A DNA stretch of 64,000 bases from Paracentrotus lividus (Eukaryota > Echinodermata > Echinoidea > Camarodonta > Echinidae): contig CALNVZ010000080.1 of assembly GCA_940671915.1 (NCBI GenBank), forward strand, positions 498,127 to 562,126. The letters are read 5' to 3'. Below, piece by piece: positions 1-11,214 of this stretch. The first letter of the stretch is position 1. Each line of letters begins with the position of its first letter. Made by a program: the position numbers and the translations under genes. The notes below the pieces were generated by a model that saw only the letters and a list, made by a program, of their open reading frames with translations, ran no database searches and was not told the origin of the DNA.

Positions 1-300
1 GCATTTGATGAGAATTCCACAGTGAGTTTAAACAAAAACATAAGTACTTTATGGGCTTTATTTAATGATTTACAGCCAAATTCTAATTTCATGCATAAAT
101 TAGCATAATTATCAATTAGAAATAAATTTGAATAATTTTTTAACAATCAAATATACAAATCTGTAGATTACGTCATGGGTGGCGGGTGTGTTAATTTTTG
201 TTGCAATCGCGCAATCAATGGCCAAAATCTCAAGGGGGGCCCTTAAGGCCTCCCTCTTCAGTCTTTTCAGCCTCCAAAATACCCCAGTCTAATAGGGGTA
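1..300. repeat. Dispersed AT-rich repeat, fragment
   Basis: AT-rich sequence with the phrase GCATAAATTAGCATAATTA, followed by a GC-richer part that includes a run of G and C near 235-245. Related text, in the same order, occurs at about 5865-6180 and 31910-32230, each time in the intron after a NACHT exon. No coding potential is seen. This is a dispersed repeat family of unknown class; the boundaries are approximate. Confidence 0.5.
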
Positions 301-487
301 TTAAGGATAGTATGTATCACCATAGGAAGACAATCTGAGTAGGATCTACATGTATCTATTGAGTTCTCTATAGCAATATCCCATATCTCAAGAACCAATT
401 GAAATATGAACTTCAAGCCTTGGGATTTTTTGTGTCATCAGAAGAAGACAACCTGATTAGAATTTGTACTATGTAGGTCAGGTGCCA

Positions 488-585
488 GGTAAAAATGGCA
501 GAGGTAAAAATGGCAGAGGCAAAAATGGCAGAGGTAAAAATGGCAGAGGTAAAAATGGCAGAGGTAAAAATGGCAGAGATAAAAA
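488..585. repeat. 15-bp tandem array, left end of foldback element
   Basis: About six head-to-tail copies of GGTAAAAATGGCAGA with a few single-base changes, the last copies drifting to GATAAAAATG. Because 15 is a multiple of three, the array stays open in several frames and gives a spurious Gly-Lys-Asn-Gly-Arg repeat peptide that should not be called a gene. Confidence 0.85.
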
Positions 586-733
586 TGTTTCGCAATCCAA
601 TTGTCATAGCAAAGCCCATGCTCATTATTATAGCAAATTCCCCTTAGGAAAGGGGGTAAAACATTCATAAAGAAAACTGAGAAGGGATTTTCAAATTTAA
701 ATGCTGGACTGCCTGGAGGGTCCTTATCTTTAG

Positions 734-1109
734 AATTGACTGACTTCCATTTGTAGGATTACTATCTGCTATGAGATATTGCTATACCAAAGTGAACGAT
801 TGTTTTATTTACATTTTACCTTTTAACTGCACATGTTATAACAAATTATAAATAAATTACGACGTCAGTGTGGAAATGCCATCTTAAAATAGGTGTGCAC
901 GTTTTTGTTAAACGGACAAACAACAACATGTCTTAACAAAAGTAATTCTTTATTATTTTTACCTCATGAGAGAAAAATAAAATAAAATTACCAATACGAT
1001 TTTGATGTAACACGTGCAGTAATGAGTACCGGTATAACAATCGCCAATACTTTGATATTGCAATACATGTAGCTCATAATCAGCTAGTCCAAATGGAAGG
1101 CAGTCAATT
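734..1109. mobile_element. Small nested inverted-repeat element (MITE-like)
   Basis: It begins with AATTGACTGACTTCCATTTG and ends with the near-perfect inverse CAAATGGAAGGCAGTCAATT, about 376 bp apart. It lies inside the left arm of the TU-like element, where the two outer arms lose alignment, which suggests a later insertion. No open reading frame of interest. Confidence 0.45.
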
Positions 1110-1319
1110 TAAAAGTTAAGAACACCTCCAACAATGATATTTTATAATCCCTTCTTATAACTAGCTTTCTTTGTTAACTATTTACCCCTTTTGGTATCTC
1201 ACTTCGCGGAAACACATTTGAGACGGATTTGTCAACATGGTTTTGCCTTTATAGCTTGTCTCCTTAGTCTCCTCTTTCTCCTTAATTTTCAGACACGTTT
1301 CTAATAGGTCCTACTCTTT

Positions 1320-1700
1320 ATACGTGAAACAAAGGATTCCGTCGCGGAGACGTCGCGGAGACGTCTCCGCGACAGAATCATTTCCGCGACGGATAAAAAG
1401 TATTAGAGACGTCTCCGATGTCGCGGAGATGTAGCAGAGACGTCTCCGAGACGTCTCCGATACATTTTTCATAAACTGTAACTAAGCAATTTAAAAAAAA
1501 ACGTCTCAAAGTTGTATCCGCGACTCATGCAACGTTTTAAACAAGTTTTTAAAAAAAATTGTTGCGGAGACGTCTTTGAGACGTTTCATGAGTCGCAGAA
1601 ACAACTTTGAGACGGTTCTTTGAAAGTGCTTTGTTACAGTTTTTTTTAAACTGTCGGACGTCTCCGCAACATCGGAGACGGAGACGTAATATTTTTGTTT
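1320..1700. repeat. Cluster of GAGACGTCTC-type palindromes
   Basis: The core GGAGACGTCTCC and truncated forms (GTCGCGGAGACG, GAGACGTCTCCG, GAGACGTTT) recur about ten times in this stretch, on both strands because the unit is palindromic. It lies in the inner domain of the foldback element, flanked by an inverted pair at about 1188-1212 and 1705-1730 (GGTATCTCACTTC and its inverse). This is AT-free, CpG-rich sequence in an otherwise AT-rich area. Confidence 0.7.
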
Positions 1701-1803
1701 TATCTGTCGCGAAGGCGTTTCCGAGAAGTGAGATACCACCCAAGGGAATTGGCCGTGTTTTATTCATGGGATTTGCTATGACAATTTAATTGCATAAGAC
1801 TTC

Positions 1804-1865
1804 ACCTCTGCCATTTTTACCTCTGCCATTTTTACCTCTGCCATTATTACCTCTGCCATTTTTAC
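1804..1865. repeat. 15-bp tandem array, right end of foldback element
   Basis: About four copies of CCTCTGCCATTTTTA, the reverse complement of the unit at 488-585. One copy carries T to A (CCATTATTA). Confidence 0.85.
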
Positions 1866-2189
1866 ACCGAACCGTTGGTCAAGGGCCACAGAGGTTATCT
1901 TTTGAAGTTAATCTTTTTGAAGGCTGAGGCATAAATATAGGGGAAGCAGTCGCATTTGTCTTCTTAAAGATGATAGAGTAGAATCATTACTTTTTACAGA
2001 GCAAAATGAAATAAGTCCTCATGAATCATTCCCCTTGTTTTTGACTCCATATTTCTCAGAAACTCATGACAATAATAACAAATTTTATGAAAAGAAAACT
2101 TGAATAGAAGGTAATTTATTACTAATGGAACATTCCACTGATTTCCATATCATTTGTTTGGGAAAGTTTTTGTCTTGTCAATTATGATA
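1866..2189. other. Intergenic, nothing recognised
   Basis: AT-rich sequence without a supported gene, repeat end or regulatory site. Confidence 0.5.
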
Positions 2190-3643
2190 CAAGGCCATGT
2201 GTTATGAGGTGGGCCCTTTTCTGTTACAACCCAAGTTTTCCAAGGAATTGTACCATTTTTATTCAATCGAATATTCTTCTTACATTTTGACATTTATACC
2301 TAAAAAGTATACATATTCTGAAAGAGAATTGTCTGAGGAATCCAAAAATACTATCAGAAAAGGGATATGGGAAGTCATAAGGAGTTACAGAGCCAAATAT
2401 GTCGAAAACGGTTGGAAAAAGTAGCTTCCAGAAAAAGGTTACCATGGAAACAAAATTTCACCCTACAACAAAAGACATGCATATTGAACTCCTCAAAGTC
2501 AGACCTTTCCAACAATGTATAACTTGTTAGGGTAAGCTTTTTTAAAATAATTTTGCGCGATCATCTTTTCAGCGAAAATTTCTGATAGGAAAATTTGGGT
2601 AAATATGTGTTACAATGAGTAATGCATGATTTACTTCCAAAATATGACACAGTTTTGTCTTATAACCTATTTGAAGTTAATATACAGTGTTACATGAATA
2701 TAGTTTGCAAATACTTACTACAATAAAATATATCTACAGTGCTTATTAAAACAATTAATTTGATCTGGTTCATGTTGAGGCATGCCAACCGACACGTGCA
2801 AGGTATCTCTGAGATGATCTACCTGTGAGGATAAAGCATATCAAGCCAATGCAGTGATGTTCAATTGTAAATAATCAATCACCCATGAAATACTTTATGG
2901 CAACAGATGTTATGCAATACTGAATCATACATGTGGTAGAGCCATCATCATCAATTATCTCACTTCATTAGGGAAGACAACTTAATGGAGTTGAGGAATG
3001 TCTAAGATGGTGCAGTTTTTTTTTTGTTGGATTTGCTGTGCCTCATCAATATAACTCAATCAATTATTAGAGTTCCTTTTGTTTTGTGTAAACAAAGCAT
3101 ATGTAAATGGTAGTGAGAAACAATTAAGTTAGGTGAATAAGTAAACCCATGTCCTAGCATCAACTAATATTTACTTCACTTTGTGATAGTAGAATCCTGA
3201 CGAACACAATGACAGTTTAAAATTGCTTTTTTTCTGTTTTTACATTAATTAATTTTGTAAACTATAGCCTATTAGGTATTCTTATTTCATATTTTACACA
3301 CTGTATACTTATATTAATAGATATAATATTCCAATTTAACTGTTTGTTGTTTTGGCTGATTTATTTTGCAACAGAATTATGCTCCTCCTCCTCATGCTCC
3401 TCCTCCTCCACCACCATGCAAAATGGCTACTTCAAGTTAATTAATTGCTAATTACTTGTAAATGAGTGCACCATTGTATTCTTCTATTTAAGTTATTGGC
3501 AGATATATTCCTTCACATTAGTACCAAATATACCCATATGGCACATGTATTAAAAATTTTATATCATTTTTCATGTTTGTGCTTGTCGCGCAAATGTAAT
3601 GGCACCACCTATATGGGGGCCCAGTTTAAAACACATGGCCACA
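2190..3643. mobile_element. Degenerate TIR element, GGCCATG family
   Basis: The left end contains AAGGCCATGTGTTATGAGGT followed by GGGCCC; the right end contains the inverse, GGGGGCCCAGTTT then AAAACACATGGCC. The same ends, better preserved, bound 7108-8204 and 38521-40010. The inner left part (AAAGTATACATATTCTGAAAG) also matches the inner part of those copies. No transposase is visible, so it is non-autonomous. Exact ends are uncertain because both termini are mutated. Confidence 0.45.
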
Positions 3644-3915
3644 AGTGTTTTCCTGATAATTTATAGCTTATTGTGGTTACCACAAGCAAAATATTAAATT
3701 GTGTTTGAGAAGAGACAATGAATCATTCAACACATGAAAAACTAATTGCATACAAGCCCAGAAAGGAGAAAAAATGTCAGCTGGTGCTTTCACTCATATA
3801 CATTGAATATGTTCCTCGGTCCCCCAGAAAATGGCTTCTTTGTAGTAAGCAGAACACAACACAACAAATAGAAATATTATTTTCTTTTCTTTATCTGTTC
3901 ATTACACACATGCAG
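3644..3915 (+). other. Upstream intron or 5' region of NLR gene A
   Basis: AT-rich, ending in a plausible splice acceptor (ACACATGCAG at 3906-3915). I see no Death-domain or leader exon here or anywhere upstream in the window, so the 5' exons of gene A are either lost, beyond the left edge, or not recognisable. Confidence 0.45.
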
Positions 3916-5627
3916 CATCAAGCGCGAACCCTCCCGAAGAAACTGTTAATCGAAAGAGGACTGCTTCAGGAACACCTGTACAATCTGAACAGGTTCCCAT
4001 GGATTCTACCTTGTCCTCATCTAATGCACCTCACACCATGCCTTCAGCATCTACTTCTGTCCCACATAATCCAACTGTCACATTTAGCAATCGCAACAAT
4101 CCAATATCAGAAAAGCAACTGGAGAAATGTATAGATGATATACAAAATTATTATAGGGTTCAACTTTGTCAGATATCAACTAACCCACTTGATTCAGACT
4201 CAATAGTTGAACTACATTCTATTTTCACCAATCTTTCCTTGGTGAAACAAGATAGAAATAGACAGAAGAAAATCCCATTGAAGTATGAAGACCTGCTCTC
4301 TGTTGATATGAATGGAAAACCAGCAAGGTGTATCATGATCCAAGGAGAGGCAGGAGTTGGTAAAACAACATTCTGTGCTAAGATAGCTTGGGACTGGGTT
4401 ACAGGTGACCACTATCAAGATTACACTCTTGTGGCCATTGTTCCTCTTCGTAATGCAAACAGTGGGAAAACAGTTGGCCAGGTACTGAAGACTTATTTGC
4501 CTGATGACAATGATGTGACTTCAGAGCAACTTGATGAGTACATCAGGACTAATCAGGATAAGGTCCTGACTGTATTTGATGGTTTTGATGAGTTTAGTGA
4601 AGAAATGTCCAATGAAGAAAACCAGATAGTACAAATTCTAAAAGGTAAAAGACAAACATCTGGGAGAGTCATTATCACTACAAGACCATGGAAGGCACAG
4701 GAGATAACAAGTGTTATAGAACTTACCAAGCAGTATGCTCATGTTAACATTGAGGGATTTAAGAAAAGGGATATCAAAACTTATGTAAACAAATTTTATC
4801 AAAATGACAAAACTTCTGCACAGACTCTATTACAGTATATGGTAGAGGGTAGCTTAATAGCGGAAACAATGGCTCCTTTTCCAATCTTTTGCTCAATGCT
4901 GTGTCACTTGTGGAAAGAGGTCGAACATCGAAAAGTAATTTGTAAACTTCAGACATTTTCTCAATTATTTCAGGAAATGATTTCTCTCCTCAAGCAACAC
5001 TATGTGTCCAAGCATATTAATGAAGTAAACATTGATTCTGTTGAGAAATTTGAAGAAAGAATAAATGGTCATTTCAAGAAAATCAGCGAGGTTGCTTTCA
5101 ATGGTCTGCTCAACAAACAACTTGTTTTCTTGGAAGAAAGGTTCAGCTCCTGTGTTGATGATCTTCGTGTTGCATGTAAGGTTGGAATACTAACAAAAGA
5201 AAGAACAAAGCATAGAAATGAAACTGTGAGAAAGCTGGCTAGATTGGAAGCCACTGTTTCATTTCCTCACAAACTCTTCCAAGAGTACATAGCAGGGTTG
5301 TATCTCCAAGATTTATCTCACTCAAATAAGGTTGAATTTAATCTTCATATGAAAAGTCATATTTTGAAGAAATCAGGAGAATTTCGATATCTTCTTTATT
5401 TTGTTGGATCTTTGGATGAAGATATAGCTAAATATATAGTGACAAATCTAATGGCCAGAAAACAAAGCAAATTGAATTTCATTGTGGAAGTTGCACTGGA
5501 ATGTCAGAGTGAGGAGGCTGCAAAACTCATTGAAGCACAGCATCCTGAAATCAATCAGTCTCTGACCATTAAGAAGGGTTCACGTAGCCATGTGATTGCA
5601 GGTTATATCTTCACATTCAAACATTTG
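3916..5627 (+). CDS. NLR gene A, NACHT exon
   Basis: This large exon encodes the NACHT ATPase module of a NOD-like receptor, a cytosolic innate immune sensor family that is greatly expanded in sea urchins. An in-frame ATG lies at 3999, but I extend to the acceptor at 3915 because the residues before it (KRT..PVQ) match gene B. Counting from Met 3999: a Ser/Pro/Asn-rich linker (1-37), a helical pre-NACHT segment (about 38-105), Walker A GEAGVGKTT at 116-124, Walker B / Mg-binding VFDGFDEF at 192-199, and the sensor-type motif RVIITTRPW near 223-231. The helical C-terminal part runs to the donor at 5628 (TTG|GTGAGA). The exon starts with two bases that complete a phase-1 codon and ends in phase 0. 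No frameshift or stop is seen. It is close to identical in organisation to gene B, whose N-terminal disordered region is much longer. Confidence 0.9.
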
Positions 5628-6698
5628 GTGAGATGTTGTTTACTTCACCACATTTGGCCGGTATTCACAAAGATGTCCTGAGGTTAAGCCTATCTTAAAT
5701 ATGTGTTTTATTTATGAGTAGCAATATGTGACACGTACATTCTCTCAACGTTATGTTCCTGAAATCGTATTTCAACGGTTAGGAAAACTTTGTAATTACA
5801 ATTCCCAGGCACTTTTTTTACAAGTTTCAATTTAAAAAACAATAGAATACAAAAGAGAAAAAAAAATCTTGACACAGATTTCTCTGTGAGTACATTTCAT
5901 CAGAAGCCTACAAAGAGTCTGTAACCAAAAAATAGTACTTTTAGGGATTTATTTAATAAATTAGACCAAAATTTGAGATTTTATGAATAAATTAGCATAA
6001 TTAATTAGTGATGGAAATTTTTAGAGAATATGACTCTTCAGTTTTGTAGATGATCTTGTGGGTAACGCGTATGCAAATTTTTGGCACGATTGCGCCCTCA
6101 ACGGCCGAGATCTTGGGGGGAGCTGAATCCCCCCCCCCCCCAGTCTTCATGTGTGTCGAAATAGCCCTTTTTAGGGTTAAGCGAGGCTTAACTTTAGGAC
6201 ACCTTTGTGAATACAGGCTTTTGAGTTTAGACGCAAATCAGGGACATTAAAGGCCCTTCATTTTTCATAATTGCTAGATTTTATGTTCTTAGACCTATTA
6301 TGTCATGAGCAATTAAAACAGTATTTTAAAAGTTTGCTTTCAACTATTTAAAATTCAAAAGATCTAATCTATGTTCCAGAATTTTTTTAATATTTCTGCC
6401 TTATAATTAAGACCAGGATTTTTCTCTCAAAATTGACATTCATGTTATCATTAGGTGGTATTCTGAACCAGAGATTAAATTTGCATAGAAATTTAGTTTG
6501 AACTCCATGGCAGTTCCGAATCACTTTGTATTTGTGTGGTGCCATTGTGTGATCCTATATTGTCCTATACATGTACTTCCCATGCAAACTTATCCTCCAG
6601 TTCAGAATACGGCCAGTCTGACCAAAATTGTACTTCAACAAAGAAGTAAGAGTACATAATGTAACAATATGCCTACATGTTTATGTTTCTTTATTTAG
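5628..6698 (+). other. Intron of gene A with dispersed repeat
   Basis: The intron between the NACHT and the first LRR exon. About 5865-6180 is a copy of the dispersed repeat also seen at 1-300 and 31910-32230, including a C-tract at 6129-6142. The intron aligns along much of its length with the equivalent intron of gene B (31698-32655). It ends with the acceptor CTTTATTTAG. Confidence 0.7.
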
Positions 6699-6860
6699 GT
6701 GTCACTACACATTGAAACCTTCTGTAGCAGTAAAGCACTACTGCGAATCATCACAGATACAGTTTGCTCTGTAAAAACTCTGAAAGAACTCAAAATATGG
6801 AACTTTACTTTTGCTGATGAATTTATCAAAAGTATCCAAGAATGTGCTGGAGATTTGATG
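6699..6860 (+). CDS. NLR gene A, LRR exon a
   Basis: 54 codons, phase 0 at both ends, acceptor TTTAG and donor GTAAAT. The translation starts VSLHIETFCSSKALLRIITD and continues with a second leucine-rich unit (LKELKIWNFTF). It joins in frame to the NACHT exon (KHL|VSL). The paralogous exon in gene B is 32656-32817. The spacing of Leu/Ile residues fits the start of the LRR sensor region of an NLR. Confidence 0.75.
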
Positions 6861-7107
6861 GTAAATATGTTCTGTCTTACTCCAATGACCTGCTCTAAAA
6901 TCATTCTTTCCTTGTCTGTGGTATTCAAAAGATGGTGTAGTAATCAGATCAGGGGAGGGCTGGCGAGCATGAGTTTGGCACCTAACAGTACATGTAGGCT
7001 ACGCATCATGCATCCTGCACTTAATGAATTTAAAAAAATACGGTTTATAAATTAATTTAAATGAAATCGGGAGCTTCACCACAATATGCAGCAAGAAAGA
7101 ACAAGTA

Positions 7108-8204
7108 TATGGCCATGCGTTTTGAACTCGCACCCTTTTGTGTTACACCACCTAAATCTAAAAATCATGCACCTATCAGGATCAAAGTGTCATAACTTTT
7201 GAAGTATTAACTCTAACCCTTCAAAAGTATACATTTTCTTAAAGGAAATGTCCTGTAGATTTCAAAAATGCCATCCACTACAATGTAGGGTGAAGTAGTA
7301 ACATATTTTGATTAAAATATTAAATTTTGGGGGGCTCTAATTTTTTTACTGCAGCCCCCAATATTTTTTTCCCTTTGATCCAGGTCTTAATTGCTCACCA
7401 TATTTGAGTTGCTCTTGAAATTTCCTTTCAGAAAATATAAAGTTGTAGGGGAGGGGGGGTTCTTCATTTAATAAAAAAATTCTTAACCGTAAAAGGGTTC
7501 AAATATTTTGGTCAACCTGGGCCGGGAAGGGGGTTGCTCCCTCCTCAAGATCTCGGCCATTTTGGGGCCATGTTTATAAAAACTTGCATGTAGGTGGGCT
7601 ATCTTATGTTGAAGCAGCTCACAAAGTTTCAGGCCCCTATCTCAAGTAATATTTGAGTTATCTGTATTTATGAAACGTCACTTCACATACAACAGGAACT
7701 GTATTGAGTTACTTTATGTACAATACATAAGTCAATGGTGAAATTGACATTTTATCCGCGCACAGGGCGGCGATTTTCGGAACTGCGCATTAGCAAGTGG
7801 CTGGAACCTTATAACTGTGGTGTCAAAAGATGCATGAGACTCTTAACTATAAAGTCCTAAAAACTCACAGCACAAAAATAAATATCCATAGAGTTATCAT
7901 GGTTATAATGTTTCAAATGCACAGGATAGACTTTGTGTGTACCTCTTCCACCCCCCCCTCCTCTTTCCCCACCTCAACCCCCCTTGCCTTTTCGTATTCT
8001 ATCGCGTGCCATGTCGCGATTTCAAGTGTGAGTATGTTCAAATTCATAGGTCTGATAGAAGTTGCATTCAGCTTTCAAATAACATCAATTTTAAGGTGAT
8101 ACCCCTTTATTTAGCCATGATATCATACATTAACTGAAACAAAATTTGGAAAAGCGTAACAAAACTACCCTTTTTGGATGGCGAGTTCAAAACACATGGC
8201 CATA
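7108..8204. mobile_element. Non-autonomous TIR element, TATGGCCATG family
   Basis: The left end is TATGGCCATGCGTTTTGAAC; the right end is its inverse with one change (GTTCAAAACACATGGCCATA). Each end is flanked by TA (7106-7107, 8205-8206), the target duplication of Tc1/mariner elements. Length is about 1.1 kb with no transposase frame. Internal text (ATCAGGATCAAAGTGTCATA, AAAGTATACATTTTCT) is shared with the Tc1-like element at 23049-24063, so the two families have a common core. Confidence 0.65.
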
Positions 8205-8474
8205 TAAACATTTTGTAAACACTGAAATAGTTTTTGCAATAGTAAATTTACAGGAATGCATACATTGAATGTACATACCAAACTGATGATGCAAAGCCTT
8301 ATATAAATTTAGAAATATATGCGTCTAGCATGAAAAATAGCATGAAAAGATAAATAGGGATATGTCCTCTTTTGATTACTTCATTTCCTCTTTGTTTTTC
8401 TTCAGGAGAAATCCCCAGACCTCCATGGACATGACAGAGGTTACTCATACATGCTTAATAATATGTCTTATATA

Positions 8475-8982
8475 CAGTGGTGGCCAAAATTATTAGAACA
8501 CCTCAACCTACACAAAGTCTATGGGATTATCAATGCCCTAGTTCATTTGCCGAAATCAGATTAAAGATATCTTTTGTGTGCCATGAGCTTTCATGACGTT
8601 TTAGCATAGGGTCTTACGAATATGTTTATACATGTACCAAACTTATATAGTTTCGACCATCTGGTAATGCACAGCCATTTTTGACATCATCAGGAAATTT
8701 CCTTTCAGAATATACATACTTTTGTAGGAGAGGCTTAAAAATGTTTAACGTTATGACACTTTGATCCTATAAGGGGCAAGATTTTTAAATTTTTCAATTG
8801 GCGGTGTAACATAAAAAGGGGCGACTTGGGGGCGAGTTCCCAGCGCATGGCTGTGTTATTTAGTTTTTAAAGCATAATGATGATATTCGGAGTCATTCCA
8901 ACCATTTTATAGGTATTTAAATGGTCAAATGAATAAAAATTATTAAAAATGCTTGGTGTTCTAATAATTTTGGCCACCACGG
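8475..8982. mobile_element. Tc1-like element, internally deleted copy
   Basis: The left terminus is CAGTGGTGGCCAAAATTATT and the right terminus is the inverse with one mismatch, flanked by TA on both sides (8473-8474, 8983-8984). At 508 bp it is about half the length of the related copy at 23049-24063, to which it aligns in reverse orientation with the middle missing. No coding capacity. The orthologous spot in gene B (about 33290-33315) has no insertion. Confidence 0.75.
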
Positions 8983-9167
8983 TATTTTATAATAATTTAC
9001 ACCAAATATACGCAAGCACTTGCACGTGATACTCCATTTGGAAGACATACATGTATGTCACAGCATTGCTTTGCATTTCGAGTAGAAAAAGAAATAAATG
9101 ATTTTTTTGTGACATTCCTCATGACAATTGATGTTTTCCATTTTTTTGTGACAGACTAAATCTTTAA

Positions 9168-9618
9168 AGGAGAAGTTCACCCTGGAATTTTATTGGTCTT
9201 AAAAAATGCAGAAAAAATAAAAGAAAAATATGAGTGAAGATTTGGGGAAAATCGACCAAAATATGATGAAGTTATGAATAGTGTAGTGTAGTGTAAATTC
9301 CATAAAATGTCATTTTTGTCAGAAGAAAATAATTATGTCACCTGTGCGGTCGATATACCATCAAACATATGTTCATATACATGACTATATAAAATTGACC
9401 CATTCCTTTATCAAGAACCATGACAAAAAGACAAATTTATTGAATTTACATACACAACCAATGGGAGAGCTGCTCGCACGTGACGTCACAGAATCAAAAC
9501 TTAAAATATTCATAACCTTGCTATTTTTTAGTCGATTTTCTTCAAACTTTCACTAATATTTTTTAATTATTTTTCTTCATTTTTTAAGACCAATAAAATT
9601 CCAGGGTGAACTTCCCCT
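9168..9618. mobile_element. TTAA-flanked inverted-repeat element (MITE)
   Basis: Terminal inverted repeats of more than 40 bp: AGGAGAAGTTCACCCTGGAA at the left and the inverse TTCCAGGGTGAACTTCCCCT at the right, extending inward through TTTTATTGGTCTTAAAAAATG. TTAA lies at each edge, as expected of piggyBac-type insertion. Gene B has the uninterrupted text GACTAAATCT-GTACAACTACATG at 33471-33493. Confidence 0.65.
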
Positions 9619-9792
9619 TTAAAACTACATGTTGACCTATGTACACAAATTCTGGGTTCTAGTATCTTATTGTGCTATGTATGCCATGTGTCTCCAAATG
9701 TGTGTTATGTTCAATTAACTTGAGTAAAATCAAATCCAGGAACCTACTCGTGACCATTAAAAAATATATTTCTTGTTCTGTTTATTTGACAG

Positions 9793-9930
9793 GTTGAATC
9801 TCTAGAACTAGGTGTAGAGCATATCAGTGCGGATGGATTACAAAGCCTGGTTGCCAGTATATGTTCAATGACATGTCTCAGAAGTGTGAACCTTGTTAAC
9901 CTGGGAAGTTTGCATACAGCAGAAGCAAAG
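9793..9930 (+). CDS. NLR gene A, LRR exon b
   Basis: 46 codons, phase 0-0, acceptor TTGACAG and donor GTAACC. It starts VESLELGVEHISADGLQSLV and contains ICSMTCLRSVNLV, a leucine-rich unit matching the 44-codon exon at 38151-38282 of gene B (VKSLELHLSDIS...). Confidence 0.75.
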
Positions 9931-11070
9931 GTAACCATCTGGAAATCAAAGCCTTAAATTAATTGTTCCAATACTATTATCAATGTTTGGTTTTAAATTC
10001 ATCACCTCAACACATTCCCAAATTTTAATTCCTTTTAAATTTAATCACATTTACTTTTTCCGATCACATTCTTTTGTATTTTATTTTATCTGAAATAACA
10101 GCCATCACAATGTTGTTGTTAAAATATTTAAGGAATATTTCATGTGTGAAGAAATATTCATTATTAGGTATTACCATATTTACATACTATATCTTCATGC
10201 AAAAATTAATACAAAAGAAAAAACAAGTATCGAGCTCAAGCCAAACTTTATGCAAAAGCATGGAACTAGGCATATTTATCTAGTTTGTACATCTCAATTA
10301 GGGTAATGATGTTCTGAAGTGGGATAGATGGCGCATTGAATATTTGATTACTTTGTGAGCTGGAATTACATTGAGCAGGCCTCCATGGTACGGTTTGAAA
10401 GTTACCCATTTTGAATATTTTTAGCCTACTGTTTATTTAAGCAAGTTTAATTAAGAAATGACTGAAATACTAACCAAACTTTGTCTCCCAGTGGCGTTGC
10501 AACGTTGATTTACAACACACACGTAAGTATAAAGAATTATATTTGCCTGCAGAACCTAATTAACGCTATGTCAAAATCCTAGGCTTATCTGAGCCTATTA
10601 CTGAGTGTGACTAGATCATTTTTTCCTCTTGGTCAAAAACATTAAAAATTCGCCAGAATTTGTGAAAGGAATTTCACACAATTTCTCACAATCTTTTAAT
10701 GCATGCAGATTGATATGACACTATAATTACAACAGTGGTTAGCAGGATTTCTATGCCGTTCCCACATCTGATCTATCTCTTTAAATATGTTATGTGTAGA
10801 TGCACCATCTCTTGCTCTTGAACAGTATGTTCCTATTAATCAGTGCAATTTTCTATACAAGTGGCATCAATATTTGATGTGAATTATATTCTTTAGTGTA
10901 CCCTAATTTGGGGATTTATTATGAACCTGATCAACAATTAAATTACAAGAATTTCTTAAAATATGGATTTAATGTTCTAAATAAGTCCTACTTTGTGACA
11001 TTAATTTGCTTGTAATTGAGTTTTTAAATCCAAAGACATTGATACAGATGTACTCCGCTTTTATGTTTAG
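9931..11070 (+). other. Intron of gene A
   Basis: AT-rich. At 10899-10900 the text AGTG-TA-CCCTAATTTGG corresponds to the spot in gene B where the 38521-40010 element is inserted, so this is the empty site. No gene recognised. Confidence 0.6.
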
Positions 11071-11214
11071 ATTACACTGAGAAAGAAGTCAGGAGGATCA
11101 TCATCAGAGGAGGACATCTCATCATCCTGTCAGATCAACCTCAAATGGATGAAAGGAGATCAGCTCACTGCCTTTGTAGCTTCACTCTCTTCATCACAGA
11201 CATCATCTGTACAA
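11071..11214 (+). CDS. NLR gene A, LRR-region exon c
   Basis: 48 codons, phase 0-0, acceptor ATGTTTAG and donor GTAATT. The translation starts ITLRKKSGGSSSEED and ends with a Ser-rich stretch (VASLSSSQTSSVQ). It is less obviously leucine-rich than its neighbours; the paralog is 40190-40330 in gene B. Conservation of frame and splice sites in both copies supports a real exon. Confidence 0.65.

Larger units (their letters stand above)
488..1865. mobile_element. TU-like foldback element
   Basis: The left end is an array of about six copies of a 15-bp unit (GGTAAAAATGGCAGA). The right end (1804-1865) is about four copies of the same unit in inverted orientation. Inside the arrays the arms continue as an imperfect inverted repeat (about 590-660 against 1735-1800, sharing AATTGTCATAGCAAA). 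Terminal inverted repeats made of 15-bp tandem repeats are the hallmark described for the TU transposons of the sea urchin Strongylocentrotus purpuratus. No transposase is visible. The naming is by structure only, and no clear target-site duplication was found. Confidence 0.6.
6861..9792 (+). other. Intron of gene A carrying three inserted elements
   Basis: The intron holds a TATGGCCATG-type element (7108-8204), a Tc1-like element (8475-8982) and a TTAA-flanked inverted-repeat element (9168-9618), with remaining sequence aligning to gene B's intron 32818-33600. A relic LRR exon without splice sites or an open frame is visible at about 9640-9730. Confidence 0.65.

Noticed and set aside
464-670. 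Open frame encoding repeated Gly-Lys-Asn-Gly-Arg
   Set aside because: It is produced by the 15-bp tandem array of the foldback element; all frames across such an array are open. No start context, homolog or splice evidence.
3718-4134. Open frame of 138 codons overlapping the start of the gene A NACHT exon
   Set aside because: It is in another frame and crosses the splice acceptor; the NACHT frame is supported by homology to gene B.
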